In this document: positions 34,334 to 43,502 of the stretch, one piece after another
Layout of the letters: every line of letters starts with the position of its first letter
Numbering within the stretch: position 1 is the stretch's first letter
DNA from: DAIDKA01 sp036489445
Lineage (GTDB): Bacteria > Pseudomonadota > Gammaproteobacteria > Steroidobacterales > Steroidobacteraceae
DNA: 64,000 nucleotides
Direction of reading: 5' to 3'
NCBI GenBank assembly: GCA_036489445.1
Contig: DASXFV010000091.1
Location: 1 to 64,000, forward strand
The notes under the pieces: generated by a model
Database searches by the model: none
The model's input: only the letters and a program-made list of their open reading frames with translations
Told to the model about the DNA's origin: nothing
Made by a program: the position numbers and the translations under genes

Positions 34334-36625
34334 TCAGCCTGCCGCGTCCAGCACAGCGGTGGCCCGCTGCAGCTGATCATTGTAGAGGAGCAACGCGGCC
34401 GCGGTGCGCCGCGCGTAGTCCTCGGCCGTCTGCCACTGTCCCTGCTCGATCGCCTCGCGCACGCCAGGCAGCGTCTTGGCTCCATAGCCCGTGAACAGTC
34501 CCGGCGCATAGATCAAATGGGTATACCAGCTGCGCCCTGGCAACCCGCGCGGATCCGTCAGGGACTGCTCCAGGCCCCGCAGCAGCGCATTGACGGACTG
34601 CGCGCGCGCCTTGGAAATCGGGGCATCCGTGGCAAGCTGCGCCGCGTAGGCCGCGTCAAACGCCCGCGCCGATGCCGTCAACTGCAGCACCGCATTGTCC
34701 AACGGGGCAAGATCCAGGTAGGGAACCGGCGGCTGCCCCTTTGGGGCCAGCAGCGGACGCTGCGGATCACTGGCAATCTCAAACAGACGCGAGGCAATCA
34801 GGGAATCCAGGTCCGCAGCGTATTTGCGCCGCGCATCCGCGAGCGTGTGCAGTTGACGGACATAGCCGTCAATTCGCTGCGCGACGCTGCCTGCCTGCTG
34901 CGGCAGCAGCAGCGCATCGGCCACGCGTAGCATCAAGCGGCCATTGGTCTGGGCCAGCGCGACGCCGTATCTGAAGTCCGGATCGCCAAAGCGCACATAG
35001 TGATCGAATGTGTCGTAGCGGGAGTGATAGACCCCGGCCTGATCCGCCTCACCGCCGTACTCCACCGACAGTGTGGTGATCCCCAGATGCTGCAGAAAGG
35101 GGGTGAAGTCCGACCCGGATCCCAAAGCTTCCAGCAGCAGATCGCCGCCCCCGGCGGCGGCATCCACCGCGGCACGCGCGTCGGCGTCACCCCCGCCATT
35201 CAGGGCCTCGGTGAGGGTTCGTGCGCGCAGGCGGGCCTGCACGCTGACTCCGGCCTCCGGGTCCGTGACCGCGGCAGCCACCTGGTTCAGCAGATGCTGC
35301 AGCGAGTCGCTGCCCCCTGCGCCCAGAAAGCCGCGCGAGTTCTCATCGGAATTCAGATACAGCACCGCCTTGGCCTGCAGCTCCTGTGCATGAGTCTCCG
35401 CCCACTCTGTGGAGCCCAGCAGACCCGGCTCCTCGCCATCCCAGCTCGCATACACCAGGGTGCGCCGGGGTCGCCAGCCGGTTTTCAGCAGGCCGCCGAT
35501 CGCACGTGCCTCGGCAAGCTCGGCGACGGCTCCGGCCAGCGGATCCCACGCGCCTTCCACCCAGCCATCGTGATGGTTGCCCCGGATCACCCACTCATCC
35601 GGGAAGTCCGCGCCCTTGATGGTGGCAATGACATCGTAGATCGGCTTCAGGCTCCAGTCCGATTTCACGAGCAGGTGGACTTGCGCCCTGCCCGGACCCA
35701 CGTGATAGGTGATCGGCAGCGAGCCGCGCCAGGCGGCCGGTGCCACCGGGCCATCGAGGGCTGCGAGTATGGGCTGCGCATCCGCCCAGGAGATCGGCAG
35801 CACCGGGATCTTCATCAGCGTGGGGGCGTCCTTGATCGGCAGGCGCGTCGCCGTGGCGGTCGCGCCCACACCAGGGGTCAGGGGATCGCCCGGGAAAATG
35901 GGTATATCCGCGACCGAGCCACGTTGGATGCCATGCGCCGGGCGCCAACCGCCTTGGGGATAGGCGTCGCCGGCGGCATAGCCATCCTCATGGGGATCTG
36001 AATACAACAGGCAGCCAACGGCACCCTGTGCGGCTGCCAGTTTGACCTTAAGGCCGCGCCAGCCGTTGCCATACCGTGCCAGCACGATCTTGCCGCTCAC
36101 ACTGATTCCGCGCCGCGCCAACTCCTGATAATCCGCGTCCATGCCGAAGTTCACATAAACGACAGCGGCCGTGACGTCACCGTCGGCACCGTAGACGTTG
36201 TATGCCGGCAGGGCTCCGGGGACTGCGCTGCCCGGATCGCCGGGAATCGGCGGCTCGATGAGCTGCGCGACATGGTGCGCGGAACCCAGCAACTCCACCC
36301 GCTCGGCCACTGGCGTCGGGTACAGCACCCGGAAGGTTTCAATGCGTGCGTCCCAGCCCCAGGACGCGAGCATGGCGCGGATCTTTTCCGCATTGCGACG
36401 GTCATGCGGCGAGCCGACGTTATTGGGCGCAGCAGCCAGATCCCGCAGCCAGGTTCGCAGGTCCGCAGCATCAATGCCCGCATCCAGTTGCTTTTCCACC
36501 GCCAACTCAGCGCTGCTGCCAGCCGCATCAAAGCCGATCAGTGCGTCGGCTGATATCGCCATCGCGGGCGCCAGCCACCCGCACACCAGGAGGGCCCCGA
36601 ACGCTGCATGGCGGGCAGTGTTCAT
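34334..36625 (-). CDS. M28 family metallopeptidase, glutamate carboxypeptidase II-like
   Basis: 763-residue exported peptidase. The signal peptide is MNTARHAAFGALLVCGWLAPAMA. A PA (protease-associated) domain covers about residues 130-290. The M28 catalytic domain has di-zinc ligands in GNHHDGWVEGAWDP, WDGEEPGLLGS and the distal His in VYHSRYDTFDHY. A C-terminal helical transferrin-receptor-like dimerisation domain follows. This is the PSMA/NAALADase architecture, an exopeptidase acting on C-terminal acidic or other residues. It is the last gene of the three-peptidase operon, starting 1 base after the S9 stop. Confidence 0.9.
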   Translation of the reverse strand: MNTARHAAFGALLVCGWLAPAMAISADALIGFDAAGSSAELAVEKQLDAGIDAADLRTWLRDLAAAPNNVGSPHDRRNAEKIRAMLASWGWDARIETFRVLYPTPVAERVELLGSAHHVAQLIEPPIPGDPGSAVPGALPAYNVYGADGDVTAAVVYVNFGMDADYQELARRGISVSGKIVLARYGNGWRGLKVKLAAAQGAVGCLLYSDPHEDGYAAGDAYPQGGWRPAHGIQRGSVADIPIFPGDPLTPGVGATATATRLPIKDAPTLMKIPVLPISWADAQPILAALDGPVAPAAWRGSLPITYHVGPGRAQVHLLVKSDWSLKPIYDVIATIKGADFPDEWVIRGNHHDGWVEGAWDPLAGAVAELAEARAIGGLLKTGWRPRRTLVYASWDGEEPGLLGSTEWAETHAQELQAKAVLYLNSDENSRGFLGAGGSDSLQHLLNQVAAAVTDPEAGVSVQARLRARTLTEALNGGGDADARAAVDAAAGGGDLLLEALGSGSDFTPFLQHLGITTLSVEYGGEADQAGVYHSRYDTFDHYVRFGDPDFRYGVALAQTNGRLMLRVADALLLPQQAGSVAQRIDGYVRQLHTLADARRKYAADLDSLIASRLFEIASDPQRPLLAPKGQPPVPYLDLAPLDNAVLQLTASARAFDAAYAAQLATDAPISKARAQSVNALLRGLEQSLTDPRGLPGRSWYTHLIYAPGLFTGYGAKTLPGVREAIEQGQWQTAEDYARRTAAALLLYNDQLQRATAVLDAAG

Positions 36626-36626
36626 C

Positions 36627-38684
36627 TCAATCAATGAGCCGCTGCGACAGATAGACGAACTCCAGCGCCAGGCGTCGGGCGCGTTCACGCAGATCTGCCG
36701 CCGCCGAATGTCCCCCCGCGGTGTTCTCGTAATACAGGAACGGCATGTGCAGCGAGGCCAGCTTGGCCGCGTACTTGCGCGCATGCCCTGGGTGCACGCG
36801 ATCATCCTTGGTGGAGGTCAGGATGAAGACTTCCGGATAATCCTTGCGGAAATGCAGATTGTGGTACGGCGACATCCTTTCCAGCCAGGCGCGCTCCTGC
36901 GGCAGCTGCGGGGAACCGTACTCGTCCACCCAGGATGCACCGGCCAGCAATTTGTCAAAGCGCAGCATGTCGAGCAGCGGCACCTGCACGACTGCGGCGC
37001 GAAACAGCTCCGGTCGCTGGGTCAGCATGACGCCCATGAGCAGGCCGCCATTGGATCCGCCCTCGATACCCAAGCGCCGGCTCGAAGTGATGCCGCGCGC
37101 AATCAACTCCTCGGCCACGGCGATGAAGTCGTCATAGACCACCTGCCGCCGGGTCTTCAGTCCGGCTTCGTGCCAGGCCGGACCAAACTCGCCCCCGCCG
37201 CGAACATTGGCCAGCACATAGACTCCCCCGCGCTCCAGCCACAGTTTCCCGGTCGTGCCCAGATAGCTGGGCAGCAGGGACACATCGAATCCGCCATAGC
37301 CGTATAACAGGGTCGGTGCGCCGGCGTGGGCCACGAACCCCTTGGGGAACACCACAAAGAACGGCACCTGGGTTCCGTCCCTGGAAGTGGCCGTGAGCTG
37401 TTCAACCGTGCACCCCTCGGCGGCAAACTTCTGCGCCAGGCTTTTCACCGGGCCCGTCTGCCCGCTATGCACCGCGACCTGGTACAGCGTGGCGGGCTGC
37501 AGGAAGTTCTCATAGGTGACAAAGGCAGTGTCGCTGTGCGGGTCGGCGGTGGCAATTCCCACCGAGCCGTTCCCGGGTAAGGCGATATCCGTTGACGTCC
37601 AGACCCCGTCCGCAAATACCAGGCGCAACAACCGGCCCTTGACGTTGGAATAAAGCGCCACGAGCACGCCACTGTGGGTGACGGCGACCTGTTCGATCGA
37701 GTCTCGAGGTCCCGGGACCAGCACCGTGCGGATGGGCGGGTCCGGCGAAGTCACGGCCGACAGGGGCATGGACAGCAGCGAACCGGTCCGATAGGACTGC
37801 CCGGCGATCTGCCAATCCTGACGGATCCGGAACAGTAATTCGCCATCGCTGATGCCCTGCAGTTCCACCTTGGGCGGCACGGTCATGGGTTCGACCCTGG
37901 GCTCGACGCCGCCGTCATTCACCCGCAGGTAGTCGGTGCTGAAGAACGTCCGCAGGCGGGCGATGACCAGCAGTGACTCGCCCCGCGCACCCTCCAGGCG
38001 ACCCGGACTGACCAGCACGTCCTGGGCATCACCCCGATAGATCTCGCGCGCCTGGTGCAGCGGCTGACCCCGGCGCCACTCGCGCACGATGTACGGGTAA
38101 CCGGACTGCGTGAGTGAATCATCCCCAAAGTCCGTGGCGACCAGCAAGGTGTCCGCATCCTGCCACGTGACATCGGACTTGGCTTTCGGCAGCACGAAAC
38201 CGTCGGGTACGAAGCTGCAGGTGCGCTGGTCGAACTCGCGCACGACCTTGGCATCCTCCCCACCATCGGACAGGTTGATCAGGCAGCGCGGACCATTGTC
38301 AGCCTGGCATTCGACACCTTGATACACCCAGTTGCGCCCCTCCGCCGCGGCCAGCGCGTCCAGATCCAGCAGCGTCTCCCATGCGGGCGTCGCGGTTTCG
38401 TATGAAGCCAGAGGGGTACGGCGCCACAACCCGCGGATATGCTCCTGGTCCTGCCAGAAATTGTAGACCTGGCCGCCGCGCAGGGCGCCGTAGGGAATGC
38501 GGCTGCGGTCCTCCAATATGGCCAATGAATCACGGTACGCCGGCGCGTAGCGCGCGTCGGCAGTAAGACGTTGCAAGGAGCGTTCATTCTCCCGCTGCAC
38601 CCACTCCAGCGCGCGCGCGCCGGTGATGTCCTCCAACCATAGGAAGGGATCGGGCAGCGCGGCAGCGATAGGCTCGGGACTCAC
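36627..38684 (-). CDS. Prolyl oligopeptidase family serine peptidase (S9A)
   Basis: 685-residue S9 peptidase. The N-terminus DPFLWLEDITGARALEWVQREN is typical. A seven-bladed propeller follows to about residue 400, then an alpha/beta-hydrolase domain. Catalytic Ser is in GIEGGSNGGLLMG, Asp in STKDDRVHPGHA and His in TAGGHSAAAD, all in place. It cleaves oligopeptides after proline. I see no signal peptide, which contrasts with both neighbouring peptidases and suggests a cytoplasmic place. The ATG overlaps the stop of the upstream M13 gene by 4 bases. Confidence 0.92.
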   Translation of the reverse strand: MSPEPIAAALPDPFLWLEDITGARALEWVQRENERSLQRLTADARYAPAYRDSLAILEDRSRIPYGALRGGQVYNFWQDQEHIRGLWRRTPLASYETATPAWETLLDLDALAAAEGRNWVYQGVECQADNGPRCLINLSDGGEDAKVVREFDQRTCSFVPDGFVLPKAKSDVTWQDADTLLVATDFGDDSLTQSGYPYIVREWRRGQPLHQAREIYRGDAQDVLVSPGRLEGARGESLLVIARLRTFFSTDYLRVNDGGVEPRVEPMTVPPKVELQGISDGELLFRIRQDWQIAGQSYRTGSLLSMPLSAVTSPDPPIRTVLVPGPRDSIEQVAVTHSGVLVALYSNVKGRLLRLVFADGVWTSTDIALPGNGSVGIATADPHSDTAFVTYENFLQPATLYQVAVHSGQTGPVKSLAQKFAAEGCTVEQLTATSRDGTQVPFFVVFPKGFVAHAGAPTLLYGYGGFDVSLLPSYLGTTGKLWLERGGVYVLANVRGGGEFGPAWHEAGLKTRRQVVYDDFIAVAEELIARGITSSRRLGIEGGSNGGLLMGVMLTQRPELFRAAVVQVPLLDMLRFDKLLAGASWVDEYGSPQLPQERAWLERMSPYHNLHFRKDYPEVFILTSTKDDRVHPGHARKYAAKLASLHMPFLYYENTAGGHSAAADLRERARRLALEFVYLSQRLID

Positions 38685-40798
38685 CAGATATGTACGCGCT
38701 TGGCGGGCGGTAGATACATCTTGTCGCCCGGTTTGACAGCAAAGGCCTTATAGAAGGCGTCCTGGTTACGCAGCGGCAGTGAGCCGCGCGCGGCATAGGG
38801 TGAGTGCGGATCGGTCTTCAGATAGACGATGCTCTGCTTTTCGCGCACCTTGCCCGCCCACACCTGCGCGTACGCCAGTAAAAACCGCTGGTCACCCGTG
38901 TAGCCGTCGATGACGGGCGCCTCGTGCCCGTGCAGGGTCAGGCGGTAGGCCTTGTAGGCAACAGCCAGTCCGGAATTGTCGGCGATGTTCTCACCGAGCG
39001 TCAGCTGACCATTGACGTGATAGCCGGGCAGCGCTTCGAAGGCGGAATATTGTGCGACCAGGGCCGAAGTCTTGGCCGCGAAGCGTGCATGGTCCTGCTT
39101 GGTCCACCAGTCGCGCAGATTCCCGCTGGCATCATACTGACTCCCCTCGTCGTCAAACCCATGGCTCATCTCATGTCCGATGACGGCGCCGATGGCACCG
39201 TAGTTGGCGGCGTCATCCGCCTTCGGATCGAAATTCGGCGGCTGCAGAAAGGCGGCGGGGAAGACGATTTCGTTGAGATCCGGGCGGTAATAGGCATTGA
39301 TGGTCTGCGGCGTCATCAACCACTCGTCACGATCGACGGGTTTGCCCAGCTTGCCCAGCTGGTAGGCAAACTCCCACTCATTGGCGCGAATGACATTGCC
39401 GATGAGATCATCACGTCGGATGATCAACCCGCTGTAGTCGCGCCACCGATCCGGATAGCCGATCTTGCGGTGCAGATGGGCCAGCTTGTCCAGAGCCTGC
39501 TTCTTGGTTGCCGGCCCCATCCAATCCAGGGACATCACATCCTGGCGATAGGCCGCCAGCAGGGTGTCGACCAGTTGTTCCATGCGCGCCTTGGTGGCAG
39601 GCGGAAAGTATTTCGCCACATACAGTTTTCCCAAGCCCTCGCCAATGCCACCTTCGACCAGGGCAATGCCACGCTTCCAACGCGGTCGATTCGACACCGT
39701 GCCACGCAATGCCGTACCGAAGAACTCGAAATTCGCAGCCACGAAGTCCTTGGGCAGGAAGGGCGCGAAATCGCTGATCACCCGCCAGCGCAAGTAGCTG
39801 CGCCAGGCGGACAGCGGCTCGGAGCTCACCAGCGCGCCGAAGGCCTTGAAGTAACTGGGCTCCCCGACAATCACGTAATCGGTCTTGCCGGCAATGCCCA
39901 CATCGGCCAGGTAGGCGCGCCAGGGGTAGCCGGGCGTGGCCTGGTCCAGCCCCGTGAGGGCGATCTTGTTATAGGTCTTGACTGGATCGCGCAGCTCGGT
40001 GCGGGGCCACTGCGCCTTGGCGATGCGGGTCTCGAGCGCCAGAACCACCTTGGCCTGTGCCGCAGCATCGGGCTGTCCGGCCAGCGCCAGCAGTTTTTCG
40101 ACCACCTGGACGTACCGACCGCGTATCTCGACCAGCCGCGGATCATCATCCTTGATGTAGTAGTCACGATCCGGCATCCCCAGACCGTCCTGGTCGACTC
40201 CGGCGGCATTGCGCGTGGTGTCGCGGGCATCCGGGCCGACACTCACGCCATAGGGTGTGGAAACCCCAATCCGATTCAGGTGTGCGAACAGCGCGGGCAG
40301 TTCGTCCTTGGATTTCAGGGCATCGATGCGCGCCAGCTCCGCCTTGAGACTGCCCAGTCCGGCCTTCTGCACCGCCGCCTCATCCATGAAACTGGCATAC
40401 AGGTCGCCGATCTTGCGCGGTTCGGAATTGGCCGGCGCCGAGGTGTCCTGGGCGGCAGCCTCGATCAGGCCACGCAGCTCATCCAGGCTCTTTTCGAGCA
40501 ATTCCGAAGCAATCGAGACACTGGCGCGATCATCCGGGATGGGCGTGACCTTCAGCCAATGGCCGTTGGCATAGTCGAACACATCGTCCTGGACCCGCAC
40601 CGAATGGTCCATCGCCGCCAGATCCAGCCCCGAGGTCAGGGCCGGTGCCTTGCCCGCGGGCGTCTGCGCCGAAGCGTTGGCGCAGCACAACCCCAATGCC
40701 AGGGTGGCCAGGAGCGGCAACCCCAGGGTATCGGTCAGGGTGTGGGCCAAGATATCGGCACGGATTGCCCTGCGCGGTCCAGCCAAGCGGCGATTCAA
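38681..40798 (-). CDS. M13 family metallopeptidase (neprilysin/PepO-like)
   Basis: 705-residue zinc endopeptidase. A signal peptide or anchor (hydrophobic LPLLATLALGLCCANASA, about residues 28-45) is followed by the M13_N domain. The catalytic domain has VIGHEMSHGFDD (HExxH) and ENIADNSGL (ENxxD with the third ligand Glu). NAYYRPDLNEIVFPAAFLQPP just before the active site is a conserved M13 segment. It is predicted periplasmic or outer-membrane facing and degrades peptides of moderate size. It leads the three-peptidase operon and is divergent from the HtrA-like gene. Confidence 0.92.
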   Translation of the reverse strand: MNRRLAGPRRAIRADILAHTLTDTLGLPLLATLALGLCCANASAQTPAGKAPALTSGLDLAAMDHSVRVQDDVFDYANGHWLKVTPIPDDRASVSIASELLEKSLDELRGLIEAAAQDTSAPANSEPRKIGDLYASFMDEAAVQKAGLGSLKAELARIDALKSKDELPALFAHLNRIGVSTPYGVSVGPDARDTTRNAAGVDQDGLGMPDRDYYIKDDDPRLVEIRGRYVQVVEKLLALAGQPDAAAQAKVVLALETRIAKAQWPRTELRDPVKTYNKIALTGLDQATPGYPWRAYLADVGIAGKTDYVIVGEPSYFKAFGALVSSEPLSAWRSYLRWRVISDFAPFLPKDFVAANFEFFGTALRGTVSNRPRWKRGIALVEGGIGEGLGKLYVAKYFPPATKARMEQLVDTLLAAYRQDVMSLDWMGPATKKQALDKLAHLHRKIGYPDRWRDYSGLIIRRDDLIGNVIRANEWEFAYQLGKLGKPVDRDEWLMTPQTINAYYRPDLNEIVFPAAFLQPPNFDPKADDAANYGAIGAVIGHEMSHGFDDEGSQYDASGNLRDWWTKQDHARFAAKTSALVAQYSAFEALPGYHVNGQLTLGENIADNSGLAVAYKAYRLTLHGHEAPVIDGYTGDQRFLLAYAQVWAGKVREKQSIVYLKTDPHSPYAARGSLPLRNQDAFYKAFAVKPGDKMYLPPAKRVHIW

Positions 40799-40979
40799 TG
40801 TCTTGCTCCGTTCGGTAACAGGTGGATGTCAACCTGATTCGGCGTCGATTATAGCGGCAGTGTCAGGGCAAAATGTGCGCCTCCACATCGAGTTGGTGCG
40901 GCGCAAATCGGCGACACGTCAAAGATCCACGCTGGGGTAGTTTCGGCGCGGTTCCGAGCCTGATAGATTTGTCGTACGC

Positions 40980-41954
40980 ATGACAGTATCCAAGAACTGG
41001 ACATTTCCTGCTGCTCTGCAACCGCAGCCAGAGCAGGTACCGTTCGACCTGCATTCGGCGCTGCAGTCGGTTGTCATGGTGCATGCGGAGATCCCGGAAG
41101 GGGCCTTCACGGCGCCGCTGCTCGGCACCGAACGCATCGGCAGCGGCGTGGTCATCGGTGATGACGGCATGGTGCTCACCATCGGTTACCTGATCACCGA
41201 GGCGAGCACCGTATGGCTGTCCACCCACAACGGCCGTGCCGTACCCGGCCATGTCGCAGGCTATGACCAGACTTCAGGATTCGGGCTGGTGCTGCCGCTG
41301 GGTGACCTGCGCGTGCCGGTCCTGCAGCGCGGGTCCTCGCGCGGCCTCGAAGTCGGCGCCAATGCCATCGTCATCGGACACGGCGGTCTGGCCCATTCGC
41401 TGAACGTGCGGGTCACGGCGCGCCGGGAATTCGCCGGTCACTGGGAATACCTGCTGGACGATGCGATTTTCACCGCCCCTGCGCACCCGCAGTGGGGCGG
41501 CACGGCGCTGGTGGGTACCGACGGGCGCCTGCTCGGCGTGGGCTCACTGTTGGTGGAGGAATCCACCAGCGATGAGACCTTTGATGCGAACCTGTTTGTG
41601 CCGGTCGATCTGCTGGACCCGATTCTCGACGACATGCTGCGCGCCGGCCGTCCCCTGGATACGCCCCGCCCTTGGCTGGGCATGTATGCCACCGAGCAGC
41701 ATGGGCGCCTGGTCGTCGGCGCCCTGGCACAGGACGGGCCGGCGCATCGCGCCGGAGTCCGGGTCAACGATGAAGTCACCGCCGTGGCGGGACTCGGCGT
41801 GGCAGGACTTGCCGATATGTTCCGCAAGGTGTGGAGCCTCGGGCCCGCTGGTGCTGAGATACCCCTGACGCTCACCCGCGGCGAGCAGACCTCGCAGGTG
41901 CGGGTGCATTCCGCCGATCGCTACGACTACCTGCTCAAGCCGCGGCGGCACTAA
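40980..41954 (+). CDS. HtrA-like (S1C) PDZ protein lacking the catalytic triad
   Basis: 324-residue protein with a trypsin-like double barrel (about residues 25-215, GSGVVIGDDGMVLT) and a C-terminal PDZ domain (RPWLGMYATEQ...GPAHRAGVRVNDEV, about 225-310). Compared with DegS/DegQ, the catalytic His of TNNHVI is Tyr70 (TIGYLI). The Asp of the D-x-x-SD motif is Gly100 (QTSGFGL). The GNSGG serine loop reads PQWGGTA (170-175), without Ser. All three triad residues are gone. There is no signal peptide, so it looks cytoplasmic. It is probably a peptide-binding pseudoprotease (inference). Confidence 0.82.
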   Translation: MTVSKNWTFPAALQPQPEQVPFDLHSALQSVVMVHAEIPEGAFTAPLLGTERIGSGVVIGDDGMVLTIGYLITEASTVWLSTHNGRAVPGHVAGYDQTSGFGLVLPLGDLRVPVLQRGSSRGLEVGANAIVIGHGGLAHSLNVRVTARREFAGHWEYLLDDAIFTAPAHPQWGGTALVGTDGRLLGVGSLLVEESTSDETFDANLFVPVDLLDPILDDMLRAGRPLDTPRPWLGMYATEQHGRLVVGALAQDGPAHRAGVRVNDEVTAVAGLGVAGLADMFRKVWSLGPAGAEIPLTLTRGEQTSQVRVHSADRYDYLLKPRRH

Positions 41955-41970
41955 CGCAGCCGACGCTGCA

Positions 41971-43122
41971 TTAGCGCGCCGCAGCCCGCAGCACCCGCAT
42001 CAACGTCCCGGCCACCCGCGTCACATCGCTATCGCGCATGGCGGGGAACAGCGGCAGCGTGAGGATGTTGCGGCTGATGCGTTCCGCGATGGGATAGTCC
42101 CCGGGCTTGTGACCCAGGCGCCGGTACAACGCGAACAGATGTATCGCCGGATAATGCACGCCGGTACCAATCCCCGCGGCATGCAGTTGCTCCATGACCT
42201 GTGCGCGAGTGAGCCTCAGGCGTTCCTCGGGAAGCACGACCTGGAACATGTGCCAGTTGCAGTTGTTAAAATCCGCTAGGGGCAGCTGCAGACCGAAACT
42301 GCCGGCGCCCTGGGCAGCAAGCTCCGTAAAGTAGCGGCGCGCCAATTCGACACGGCGCGCATTGAATTGCGCCAGGCTCGGCAGCTGCCCCAACCCGACG
42401 CGTGCCGCGACGTCCGTCAGATTGTACTTGCCGCCGGGCAGCTCGACTTCCATACCGTCAAAGCCACTGCGCACCACGCCCTGGAGGCGATACTGCTCCG
42501 CCAGCCGTGCCTCGCGTTCGTCATTGAGTACCAGGCAGCCGCCCTCGATGGACGTAATGTTCTTGTTCGGGTGGAAGCTGATCGACACCAGGTCGCCCAT
42601 CGAGCCAATCGCTCGCCCCGCGAACTTGGCACCCATGGACTGGGCAGCGTCCTCGACGACGCGCAGGCCGTGCCCGCGCGCCAGGGCATACAGGGCGTCC
42701 CGGTCCACCGGCAATCCGGCCAGGTCCACCGGCAGCAGCGCGCGCGTGGCAGGTGTGATCGCCGCCTCAATGCGCGTCAGATCGATGTTGCGGGTCAGCG
42801 GATCGATATCGACAAAGCGTGGCATGGCCCCGACGGCGAGGATCACATTGCTGGTCGCCACCCATGACAGCGGCGTGGTGATGACCTCATGCCCGGGACC
42901 GACCCCGGCAATACGCAGCCCGATCTCCATGGTGCAAGTGCCGGAATTGAAAGCACGCACCGCACGGCCGCCAAAGAAATCGCTTAACTTTGCCTCGAAG
43001 GCTTTTACCTGGGGACCTGAGGTGATCCAACCGGAGCGCAGCACCTCGCAGACCCCCTGGATGGTCTCCTCGTCAACACTGGGGCGGGTCATCGGCAGGA
43101 ATTCCGGCTGCTGCGCGCTCAT
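41971..43122 (-). CDS. arnB: UDP-4-keto-pentose aminotransferase ArnB (DegT/DnrJ family)
   Basis: 383-residue PLP enzyme. Motifs include RSGWITSGPQVKAFEAKLSDFFG, TTPLSWVATSNVILAVGA, DLAGLPVD, VVEDAAQSMGA and the PLP lysine in SFHPNKNITSIEGG. It aminates UDP-4''-ketopentose to UDP-L-Ara4N in lipid A modification. The operon context fixes the specific function; sequence alone would only say DegT/DnrJ family. It is the last gene of the operon, whereas in enterobacteria arnB comes first. Its ATG overlaps the transporter stop by 4 bases. Confidence 0.88.
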   Translation of the reverse strand: MSAQQPEFLPMTRPSVDEETIQGVCEVLRSGWITSGPQVKAFEAKLSDFFGGRAVRAFNSGTCTMEIGLRIAGVGPGHEVITTPLSWVATSNVILAVGAMPRFVDIDPLTRNIDLTRIEAAITPATRALLPVDLAGLPVDRDALYALARGHGLRVVEDAAQSMGAKFAGRAIGSMGDLVSISFHPNKNITSIEGGCLVLNDEREARLAEQYRLQGVVRSGFDGMEVELPGGKYNLTDVAARVGLGQLPSLAQFNARRVELARRYFTELAAQGAGSFGLQLPLADFNNCNWHMFQVVLPEERLRLTRAQVMEQLHAAGIGTGVHYPAIHLFALYRRLGHKPGDYPIAERISRNILTLPLFPAMRDSDVTRVAGTLMRVLRAAAR

Positions 43123-43502
43123 GAATGCTGCATCCTTGCGAGCGTCAAAACACCGGCGCAGATCAGCCCAATGCCAGCCAACTTCTGCAGGCTCAATGCC
43201 TCACCAAACAACATTGCCGCCGCGAACGCATTCACTACGTAGCCGATGGACAGCATCGGATAGGCCACACTCACCGGCACACGCGACAGCGCGCCGAGCC
43301 ACACGATCACACTGATCCCATAACAGGCCAGGCCCACCCATAGCGGGGTGGCGGCCAGCAGGTGTAGGACCCCGGACCAGGACACGTGGCCGGAGTCTGC
43401 GATCAGTTCACCGCTGCGCCGCGTTGCCGCCTTCAACAACAACTGAGCGCAGGCGTTCAGCAAGACGCCCCCCAGCAACAAGCACCAGGTCAGCCAGGTC
43501 AT
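43119..43502 (-). CDS. Small EamA/SMR-type transporter (ArnE/ArnF-like)
   Basis: 127-residue four-TM protein of the small drug/metabolite transporter superfamily (MTWLTWCLLLGGVLLNACAQLLLKAA, VPVSVAYPMLSIGYVVNAFAAAMLFGE). ArnE and ArnF together are proposed to flip undecaprenyl-phosphate-Ara4N across the inner membrane. Only one such gene is present here, so it may act as a homodimer. It overlaps its neighbours by 4 bases on both sides. The start was placed at 43502, since the frame upstream has no hydrophobic sequence. Confidence 0.85.
   Translation of the reverse strand: MTWLTWCLLLGGVLLNACAQLLLKAATRRSGELIADSGHVSWSGVLHLLAATPLWVGLACYGISVIVWLGALSRVPVSVAYPMLSIGYVVNAFAAAMLFGEALSLQKLAGIGLICAGVLTLARMQHS

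Noticed and set aside
38924..40837. A 637-codon open frame antisense to the M13 peptidase
   Set aside because: Antisense artefact of high GC. The opposite strand carries intact HExxH and ENxxD motifs.
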